A stretch of DNA of 62,084 nucleotides, taken from a virus. Below, in pieces: positions 25,064 through 37,000 of this stretch. The first letter of the stretch is position 1, and every line of letters starts with the position of its first letter. The DNA is taken from IMG/VR virus record IMGVR_UViG_3300032267_000768, positions 1-62,084 of that record; one strand, given 5' to 3'. Made by a program: the position numbers and the translations under genes. The notes below the pieces were generated by a model, which saw nothing but the letters and a program-made list of their open reading frames with translations, ran no database searches and had not been told where the DNA came from.

Positions 25064-28000
25064 TTGTTGGTTCTCCCGCTATGAATTTGGCCTGTGCTGT
25101 GTTGGATTTACCCAATCCTTTACCATCAGCAGCAGTTGTTTCTCCCCTATTATACCATATTTGTCCACGTTTTTGTATAATTTTTACTTCTGTACCAGCA
25201 GCAGGTTGCTCGCTTAATATAATATTGGCTGAGCTACCATCCCATGTGTTTACTGTGTAATTGGCACTGCTGTCTTCATTAAGATATGGTAATCGTCTTC
25301 CTCCCACAAAAACATCAACCTCATGAGGAGAATTCAACGATTGTGATGAAATAAATGCTGTGGTTGATCCATCAGCAATGTGTTTTTTAGTATATATTGT
25401 GTCAGCATATGGAACAGTTTGTTGACCAGATGCATCAACTACTGATGCTCCAGAAATATGATTTTTAATTGCTGTTCCTAGAGTACCTCTTCTGATATTA
25501 GATAGTGTATTACCATCTTTATAAAGATATTCTATTCTTTCATTGTCAATAAAGATTACTCCTGGTAACAATGTACTACCATCCACAGATTTCAACACAC
25601 TGCCATCGGTTACTGTGATTGTTTTGTCATCAATTGATAAATTTGTTGTCAGTGTTGTTGTGTTTGTTTGACTGATTCTCTTATAGAATGTTCTATTGAG
25701 CATGTCTTTAAATATTCTAAAGCCAGTAGAAAAATTGTTACCTTCGGTAACAAAATACATTATATCAATTCTGTCATTAGATGTTAATAATCTCGTGATT
25801 GTGATCTTATTATCTGTTATTATCCAATCAAACCCCTGTACTAGATTTTCTCCATTTGCCCAAACAAATACATAATCGTTATTCAACGGAGTTTGAAACA
25901 GATAATATTCTCCAGAGTCGTTACCTTTAAACTTTTCTCTGCGTTGATTCATGCCCACAGCATTATTAAATGTTGTTGCTGTAATAATATCTCCTTCAGC
26001 AAGAGTGATACCATCTAGAGTCATGTTGTCTGGTTGTAAAACTATTTGATCATTTTTATCAAAGTAATGCGTTCCTACCTGTGTGGATATAGCAATTAAA
26101 TCCAAATTTGCTGGTGCATCATTAAATATAATTGATTTCGTATCAATATTAACAGCGTAATCACTAAATCGATCTTTCTTAATACCATTTAGGTATACTC
26201 TGACCTTGCTGGGATCAATTATTGTTCCTCCTGGATTACGCAATAATCCAAATCTATAAACACTAACAACAGTGCCTGAACCTGATGTTGAACTTGCGTT
26301 GAACGATATTGTACTTCCAGATATTGAACTACTAAATGATAATTGATCTGATCCTTTGGTGCTTAGGTGCGGTGCGGTGTTAGTATATATTTGTGAAGAA
26401 CTTGCCACTAATGTCACTTCCGATATCGATGCTGCTCCTTCACTTGCATTGTACGCTGTCACAATATAATGAGCTCCGATATAATCAGAAATTTGAAAAG
26501 TGTCTATTTGGGTTTCACCGCTTGAGATTACAGTGTTTCCAACAACATTACTTCCATCATTAGTGTCTCCATCACTCAGCAATATTCTATAAGCTCTAAC
26601 TCTACAATCACCCACATTAGATGACATTAATAATCTCACTTTACCTGCGGCTATATCACTCGAAATTGTGACCATATCCGATGCTCCTGTGTTCACTATG
26701 TTGTACGAGGTAACATATGCGTTTGTCCCATCATGCACTAGTAATGCTTCTATATTGCTTTTTTTTACAGGACCAGTGATGGTCTCTACTGATATAAAAT
26801 ATTTGGCTCCTCTACTAGTGTTTTTATCCCAACCCGGCGTTTCTAATGATACCGTGGCAGAATCTAACAAAGGTAGGTTAATTGTTACAGACGTTCCTAT
26901 AGTATCTACTGTGTTATCACCTAGGCCTATTCTATACCAAGAAACAGAATTTAATGTAGAACTACCCGTACCCGTCAATGACACCAAACCCGAACCTATT
27001 GAACCATCTGTGGTGATATGTTCAGCTATTCCGGTTGAAGTGATAGATGAAGAGCTTACAAAAACATTTGTGTTATCATGAACTAAAGAATATTTAGCAG
27101 TGGCTAATTCTCCTGAAACTTCGTCTCTTGTGATGGCCATATACCAAGCACTGTCGTATTCTGTTTGTAACCACGAGTCTATTGCCGTGGGGTCATTAAG
27201 GATTCCAGTTTTTTCACCAGATTTTACGTCCACATATCCTGTGGATGTGCTGTCATCTTCTGTGGATCCTGCATAGTCAACAAATGAAAAAGCATTGCTG
27301 GATCCATCACCTAGATAGTAAGTGTTGTCGGGTCCTCTTAAAATTTTTCCTTGATGCTCCAGTATGGTTAAACTTGAATAGGGTTCTATTGAACCAGGAG
27401 GATATGACAATGTGTAAGTGTCTGTGCTGCCATCATACACAATCTGTTGTGATCGAATCTCAGAGTATGCTCTTCCGTTGCCTGCAGGTTGATTGAAAGA
27501 TGCGACCTGTACGCTGGTGCCTGCGGCTGGAGGATTTGCTGTGGATCCATCTCCTGTGTGTAAACTTATGGTTATATCTCTATTGTTTACTGTATAAGTG
27601 TAATCTGTAGTAGGAACACCATCTACAGTAACAAATAATTGACTCATCGAGCTGTCTAATTGATAAGTTTCTCTACTCTTAGTTGCAAAAGAATATGTGG
27701 ATCCATCTCCAACGAATGTATCGAGAACCATATAGTTGCTGCCAGATATAGCAAAACTTTTTATAGAAATTTTACTGCTAACTGCTGGTGCTGATGCAAA
27801 TGTAATTGTTTTGTTTTGAATATCTACTGTGTATTCAGAATTTAATGTCTGTGTTACTCCGTCTAAAGAAACTACCACAGATGATTGTGTACCTGCTAGT
27901 TGTCCTATTGAGAATAAGGTAGTTGATGCATCTCCGATATAATTTTTATGTATAATAAAAGGCACACCCGATGTTGGAGCAGTGTAAACTCGAATATCTA

Positions 28001-31000
28001 CAGTATCAAAAATGCTACCAGGTAAATTTTCTTCTGGAGCATAGCTGGTTTCTGGTGTAATAAAAGCATCTCCTTCCACAATAATATCACTAGGCGATAC
28101 TCCTAATGCTGATTTAAATAATCCTCCTGTGATTAGAGTATCCAAAGTCTTATCATCGGTGGGTGTTAAAACTCCATCATCATCAAACGGTATCAATTCA
28201 ATAACTGTATTTGCAGGAGTAGGATTACCATCGTCACCTAAGATGGTAAAAGTCTTAGTTGTGCCATCTCCTCTTAACACTTGTGTTCTCTGTCTGACTC
28301 TATTAACATTTGCCATAGCAGCGGGGTATTGTACTGATGAATCACTGATATCAGTAAAATAAACTGTGTATACGTCTGTTGGTTGAGGAGCGTAATCAAA
28401 AGTAAAGCTGGTTGTAGTACCGTCTCCGTAGAATATTTTGACTCTACTTAAACCAAAACTATCCCATGGCAAGTCATACCATGGAGATCTATCCCAACCC
28501 TGACCGTTATCAAAAGCTAATCCTGTAACCATAACTCCACCGTAGTCTACTCCTGTCATCACTTGAGATAATTCATTACCTGGCATACCAGCATCTGGAG
28601 CATACAATCCAAGCGTTCTTTCTGCTGCTGTAATGTATGGTTCGTCTCCTCTTAATCTTGTAAGATTTGTTAATCCTTCATCAAAAGTTTCTGTACTGGT
28701 GTATGTTGCAATAACTTTATAAAGTTTATTGTCATGCCTAATTAAATCATTATAAGCATAGGTAGTATTGCTAGTCCATTGTAACACTGTGGCTGTGGAT
28801 TGTACTCTGTCAAATTTGATTGTAGTACTGATATCTCTTACAATATCATTTCTAAGATTTGCATATGCTCTTGCCGAATTTACAGGAGTATTGCCATTAG
28901 CACCACCTCCTGTTATAATAACTCTAGGTATTGAAGTATATTTTGTTCCAGCAGTTAATACAACTATTCTAACCACTGCTCCTTCTTTGATCACTGCTCT
29001 AGCTGTGGCTTGTGTCACATCAGACAATGTGTAAATTTCATAACTTTCAGGTCTGTCTGTAATAGCAATGTTTTGTCCTGTAGTAGGCATGTAAAAATCA
29101 ACACTAGAAAACTCATTAAATTTAAATAACTCACTCGTTCCTGCTCCGCCTGCTTGTGAGTCAGCAAGGTCAGCATCTACTTTGGCTGTATATAATGGAT
29201 AAAAATATCCATATTGGCCGGAAGAAGCACCTTGTGTACTGGTTCCTAACACTGTAAATGGTCCAACTGTTTTTATGGTTCCTCCGACTAGTGTAACTGT
29301 GGGAGCAGTGATATAGCCGCTACCACCATCTATCACTGTGATAGAGTCTACATATTTTTTATAATTGTCTCTCCAAAAACGATAAGGATATGTGCTTAAT
29401 ATTGCCGCATCATTGGATATGTTAACATTTCTAATAGTATCTCCATCATAGAAAGCAGGCAAATCAAAATCTGTATAGATACCGTCCTCAGTATCTAATC
29501 CAGTATAACCTAATTTATATTCTCTAATTTTGGTATGATATGGTTTTATTTCGTTAATATACTCTTCAACATAATCTTCTGTGGTAACTCTATAACTTTT
29601 TCTTTGATCTAATTCTCTTAAAACATTAGATACATTAATAAATGATGTTTTTATTAACCAATCTACATATTTTTGTTGTTCTAAAACTTTTCTTAAACCT
29701 ATAAAGAAAATATTATTATATTCTACTTTTAAATCTCCTATGAATAAATCATCTCTTATAGCTGTTAATATTTTTCTTAACTCTAATTTAGGTTCGGAGT
29801 CAAAGAAATTAACATCAAATGCATCTTGACCATCAAACCCTGTGTTATCGATTGAATAATCATACAGTGACGTTTTTAATTGAATAGTACCATTCTGTGT
29901 AGCAATGTTCTTGAATCCTTCTGCGGTGCTTTCAAATATTTTCCAACCACCAGTATCGGCTGTTAAAACTTTAACATATTTGCCATTGTCTAGAGATAAT
30001 GCATCTAATTCATACTGATAATTTAATTGTTTCTCAATAATAGCATTAGAATCAAATGATTCATCATACCAATCAACACGATCATAATAAGCACTGGTCT
30101 TGTAGGTTTGTAATTTAGTTCTAACCCATTCAGCGCCATTCCAATTATAGATAGCCCAAAAACCTTTACTAAAAGTTTGATCATTTTTTACTAATATATT
30201 TGTTGTACCGCTGATATCTCTAGTATCAATATATGTTAAATCATCATAGGTTTCTACTGTGTCATCCCATTCCCTAGATATAGCATTTGGTTCAGCTTCT
30301 GCTGAATTTAAATTATCATATCTAATATTATCTGCCAATTGATTTTTTGCTAATACCGAATTAACATAATCTATAATTTCTTTTAGTGCATTAAATCTAT
30401 CCACATACCAGCTCTGTCTTGGTCTAACTTTATTACCATATTTTTGATTTAACGGCAATGCAATATCTGGAACTTCGTTGCCTGCTTCGTCTGAACCAAT
30501 CAAACTATCCCACCACTTCTTTTCAATCTGTGTATTAGGTGCGTCGTCTTTGTCTCCTTCTTTAATCAGTTTCCAAACATAATGAGAATCACCTTCTTTA
30601 ATTGTATCTTTATAGGTAATATTCAAAACAGTGTTGTCATTAATGATATCGTTTTTAATATTAAATGCAATTAACTTGTTTGTTCCTGACACTGCAAAAT
30701 ATCTAATTCCTGCTGCTTTTGGATTGTTTATTATATTGGCTATGTAACCGGTGGTATTTTTTCTAGTAACAACACTTTTTGCAATGTTGGGTAAGAATAC
30801 ATTATTTTTTACCCAATAATAATAATAATTTATAAATCCATCTGAACGAGAATCATATTTTTGTCTCAACGTAAACACAGTGTTATCTGGATATAACGGT
30901 TTTCCTGATACTTTCTGACTTAATCCTACAGCAGTATCTGCTAATTGATTCCACTCCGATGGCAATAGTGTAGTTTCTACCCATTCATAAATGTCAATTT

Positions 31001-34000
31001 CACTACCTGGAAAAAGTTTGCCCCAATTCTTTGTTTTGTACTCTTGATTTCCTTGTTCATACCATATCCATCGAACTTTGCTCAAATCCCACCAAACTTC
31101 TCCTACGTGTTCTTCAGCCCAAGACATGGTTGGTTTAACATTAACCGCTTCTGTGCCTAAATTGTAAACTGCTGGATCCCATTCAGTTTTATAATTAATT
31201 TCTCTGTCTGCTATACCTAATATTCTACCTTTAATGGGATCATAATAATCAATATATGATTTAATTTTTTGTTCTGCTCGATCAAAAATAAAAGCAGAAT
31301 CTATTTGTCGATCATCAATTAATGTTTCCTCTTCTTCTACCGCGTTCCAACTATATGATCCGGGTGTTGCTAAATCAAACACAGCAACCATACCATCATT
31401 TTCACGAGTAGAATTATCAGAAAATTTTGTATCATCACCTGGAGCACCTACAAATACACTGTTATTAATTACAAAAACAGATCTACCAAAATCATCATTG
31501 GCTGACACGTTAGAAGTTATTAACTTGCCATCTAAAACAAAATTGTCATTGTATTTGGTTGCTGTAAAAACTCCCCCAGATCCTATATTAAGATCTACTA
31601 TTTGTGTGTCTTGTAAATCAAATGTAGTCAATCCACTATCAAATTTTACTGTTCGACTGTTTGCAAATTTTTCTGCTCCTATAACTAATCTATCAGCATC
31701 ATGATTAAGATGCACTGTAGATCCAAATTGCATGTTAGTTGCAGTTTCTGGAGAATAAATTGTTTGTTGTAAAGTATATGTGTTGGTTGATCCGTCTGCG
31801 TTCCATTTATAAATGTAAACAGCACCTGCATCTGCTTGTGATAAGTTGTCTCTACCTGGAGCAGAAATAATCAAAGTTGCTCCGTCCTTACTCATAGATA
31901 GACTCTCTCCAAACGCTGTGTTTAATGTGCTGTCATCTGCTGATACACCTTTGAGTGTTTGCACATGAGAGAATCCTAAAACACTGCTGTCATCGTTGCT
32001 TGGACTGTTTCTAACAAAAATTTCTACCATACCAGCATCATCTGGACTTACTGAAGATACTGCTAATATATCACCATTATCATTTATAGCCATTCTATGA
32101 CCAAATCTTTTATTACTGCCTGATTGGCTGCTGACAACACTATTATCCTGTGTCCATGCTGCAAATGTACTATCTTCAACCGGAGTATATGTGTATAGAT
32201 ACACTATTCCTGTATCATTAGCATAACCTGGAGCTCCAACCAAAAGATATTTTTGTCTAGTATATTTGTTGCTGTCTATAGTTGGTTCTGCCATAGCATG
32301 CGACCAACCAAAATTTATATTTGCCGATGAGCTGTCGTCTGCAGGTTTTATAGTTGTAAATTCATTATATGCTTTTGTCACGGAATCCCATATGAATAAT
32401 TTTACTAAACCACTGTTGTTGCGTCTTGTGCTGCCGTCTATTGTTAAAATATTAGCATATGGTGCTCCTGCTACAACAAAATTTTCATCAGTACTCATTG
32501 ATAAACTATGTCCCAGTCGACCGGTGCCAGTGGTGCTGTCCGACATTACAGCAGTGTTTGCGAGTGAAAATGCTACTCCAGGATTATTTTCTCCTCTGCT
32601 AAAGAAATATAAAGCTCCTTGAGACGTTGCTCCTCGACTGCCAGGCGCAGAAATTATAACAAATCTTCCATCAGATCTAGCAATTGTTTTATAACCAAAC
32701 TCTTGATTATTATCTGTATCCGGAGATCCTATTCTAAAAGTTTTGTAAGGATCGATCTTTTCATAAATTTTCCAATTGGCTCCTGCATTGTCTACAAAGA
32801 TTTTATCCCCAGGCAATCGATTAACAGCATCTGCTGCTTGATATTCGTTATAAGGTAAAACAGTATTAACAGTGTCCAACGAAGATAATCTCACACTTAC
32901 AAAACGATATAGATTACCATATGTTGTTATTGTGGATGCATCTGTTGATATGAAAGATCTGCTAATTGTAGAAGCATTTGAAAAATTAACTAAAATAGAA
33001 GTTGCATCTATAATCTGTGTAATTTGGTATACGATATTTAATGTAGGAAATTGACTATTGTTTATCGCTATATATTGATTCACTATTAAATTGTGTACTC
33101 CGTTAAATCCTAATATAACCTGAGTATTATTGTTTATTGGTTTTATTGTGATAAGATTAAGTCCTGTATACGTGATCCTCTGTACGTCCCAATCGCTGTT
33201 GGGTTTTTTTGCTATCCATATCAAATCTTTATTATTAATCTCATTAACATTTAAATTTAATAAGTCTTTTTCATCAAATGCAGTGTGTTGTGCATCTGTT
33301 ATTCTCACATATCCTGCAGTTTTATATTTTTGAACAAAATCTCTATCATATCCCTGTTGAGTATAATCATATCTAGAGAACGTAGTTGAAGCTGTATACT
33401 CTAGAGGTTTAGAATAAAACTTATCGCTAGTTACTGACAACGATCTTGTATAATCTTCAGTATCATTATCATCATTCAATAATTCAATACTTTGAGCATT
33501 GCTTGTAAAATTATTGTCTGATAAGGTAAGTTGTATCGACTTGCTGCCGTCAAGATTTCCAAATTCTCCTACTTTTATCATCCACTCTGGATACACTGTT
33601 AAATTGATATTTTCTCCATAAAATTTGGCTTTAACTAATCGGTCTATGGCATTCTGTGTGCCTTTTTCTCTAATAAAGCCTTGATAGAATTTATATTGAG
33701 AAACGTCATTTAAGAAAAGATTTTCTAAATATGACCTAGATTGATACCCTGTTAAATGCTGTGCTAATTTTTGTTGTGTTTCATCAAAATTGTTAGTTTC
33801 TAAATTATAAAAATCGTTGAATTGTGAAATTTTATAATCAAAGTTAGGTATTAATTGAGCCGATGGTTTAGATTTTTTCTTAGTCCATTTTTCAAAATCG
33901 AATTCTGTGCCAGAATTATGATTTTTTTTAGACACATAGAACCCATTGGCATACTCTACTGTGTTTCCTATTTGATAGTCTGTATTTGCAATCCATCTGT

Positions 34001-37000
34001 CTACTTTAGCTTCATCAAATATAAATCCTGGAGAATAATAATCCCCATTCCAATCACCTGTTTTCCATCCTACTAATTTTAATCTCTGCTGACGAAATCC
34101 TGTAACCAATTCAAATATTATGTCAGAAAACACTGTGATATTATCAAAAAGTATAATTTGTTCTTTTTGCACAGCATTCATTGAAATGTTATAGATGCCT
34201 GCTTCGGTATTTTTTACAGCAATAGAAAATTTATTACCAACACGTTTGGTTGAAATATATTGAGTTTCTATAGCACGACCAGCAGAATCTAAAACTGAAT
34301 ATTGTCCTAATGAATTTTGAAATTTACTGATAACACTATTATCAGTAGCTAAAACAAATCCTGCAGCGCCTGGACTCAATGTTATTGCTGAGCCTAGAGC
34401 CCATCCTTGTCTAGTCCAATATAAGAATTCTTTAGCACTGGTTTCCCAATTGTTTATTTCTTTTATTTCGTTGCTAAATTTATCAAATATAAATCCTTGA
34501 AGTTCTAAATATTTTCCATAACCAATTAAAAAATTAATCACTTGTTGAACAGTTTTAAACACAGCACCATAAGGAACAACAGTTTCGTTTTCACTCCAGT
34601 CGTTATAAATGATTGCACTGCTGTTTCCGATAGTGATCGAATGAGCATTTTTATTTTCTACAGGATTTAAAACTCTAAAATAAGGTTTGATTGTGTTATA
34701 TCCAATAACTTTGTACCCACCTTCAAGTGTGCTGCCATCACCAGTAACATTAGAATTTAATTCAACCAACACTCCCGAATAATCATAATCTCTAACAGGA
34801 TTACTGATTCTAAATAAAACTTTATAGTTTTCATTAGGTATAAATTGAGACCCTGCTGTAGATCCTGGGCTTATGCTGTCTGTTAAAACTTTTAAATTTT
34901 CTTTATCAGTAAATCCTCCCAATTTATATGCTAATTGTACATTGAGATTTTTTAATTTGTCATAGAAAAAGGGAGCTGGATCTAATCCGTTCTTAATTAG
35001 ATAGTTAACTATAAAAGGTTGATATCCAGCAGTGATTCCTGTTGTAGATCCGCCGGTTGTTTCTAAATAATATTTGGTAGATTTAAGTGTTGATGCTACT
35101 TCTGTTTCACTGTTAATATAATTTCCTGCTACATTCTTTTTTAATCTACTATTGTCTAAAAAATATCCAAAGAATTTAGCTGGCTTAGTTAATGCTAATA
35201 ATTTCATTATACTGAAAGGATATTGACTGCTTCTACGCCACGCCGTTTCACTTGGTCCTTGGTCTCCAAATTTCCATTTTTCATTAATTCCAAGATTTTG
35301 ATACTGATCTATTAATCCGATAGCCATAGGTGATTTTAAATTGCCAGAGTTATCCACAGGAATATAATCTAATAAGCCGGGTCTTTTGTATTTGTTTACA
35401 GTTTCTTCTAGCCCTGTGTTATAGCCTGCCGTTAGATCATTCCATAGTAATTCGTTACCTGAAGTATAAGGTGCTGGTCCATAAGTGTCTATCCACCAAG
35501 ACGGTTGTTCGCTGTGCCCCAACATTTCCCATGGATGAGTGTGTGGTCGATCTGTATCATAGAAATATTTGTATATGCCTCTCCAATACCCTGGAAGAGT
35601 TTCACCATTTATAATATTTTTATTTTTACTGTAATTGAAAGTAAAATAATCATTCTCATCATAGTTTGTATTGTTTTGATATTCTATACCATTTTGTCCT
35701 GCCCAGTTATAAAAATCTAAACTTAATATACTGTTAATTTCACTGTTATTATATTCGGAGGTCCTAAATACTCCAGGTCTTATATCATCTTCTGATAATA
35801 ATTCTGAATTAAATACTGTTTTGCAATTGTTATAAATTCTTTTTTCTAATTCTAGTAAAAGATCATCACGATAGTCTCCAAAAGCAATAGTTCTGCTACC
35901 ATCGTGCCCTACGATAACTTCCACAGGTGTTCTATACGTGTTATCAATAATTTTTTCTGGTTTAAATTTTGGATACATTCCTAGTTTTGTTGGTGTTGGC
36001 GGTACAAAACTTCCTGCAGTATTTTCATAATCTTTAATTGTAATTTTATCTCCGGTGTTTAAGGCTTTTGTTATGGTTACACCATCTGATTCTGTGTTAA
36101 AAATATAGTCATACCCTAGAATTAATATTTGGTCATTAAGATATACATATACTGCTCTAGTACTCGGAACAGTAGTATCAAACTGTGAATCAATAGCATA
36201 TTCTAGTTCTTCGGGATCTTGTACTGTATAATTTCTCACAGTAAGTTTTTCTCCATGCCCTATCATGTCATCATAATAAAAAGGAAAACTTGCATTCTTA
36301 TTATTAGAAGTATTTTTAATTATTTCGTTAACTCTGTCTGAAATTAATCCTTCGTGTGCTGTTCCTTGTGTATTAACTAAAAACGTTTCTTTAAACCTTT
36401 GGTATTCATTATTACAATATTCTATCGATTTAATAGCATTCGCATTTTGATCTATTAATAAAAATATAGCCTGAGGTAAAGCAGAACCGTGTTGAATTAT
36501 AGAACCACCTTCTAATCTCACATTGCCTATGTCCCTTAAATTGCTGCTGCCAGGAGTATCACCAACCATTTCAACATTTTTTTCATTGATGTCGTGTAAA
36601 TGATTTAATATTTGTCCGTATGTAAAATCAGACAGTTGTGCATTGAACGGATTTACTGATATGTTTTCGGGTATTTCGTATATGCCTTTGCTTGCAATTT
36701 TTTTTGCTGAACTGTAACAATTTAACTCAACTAAATCGTTTACATTTAAATCTTTAGCAAATTTTACATATTTGTAGGTCAATCCATCTACCAGTGTGTA
36801 ATCTGTTCCTAAATTTTGAGTTATGTGATTAACATCTACAGTTACAGATAAATCAGATAACGATTTACTGTTTTCAAAAACATCCACCGGAAATAATTTT
36901 AATTCATCTCTGGTTACTGTAAATAACCTTTTAACTCTCTGTCTGCTCTCTTCTTTTCTTTCAATCCAACCGCATCTGCTGACATGATTATCTTTAGAAA

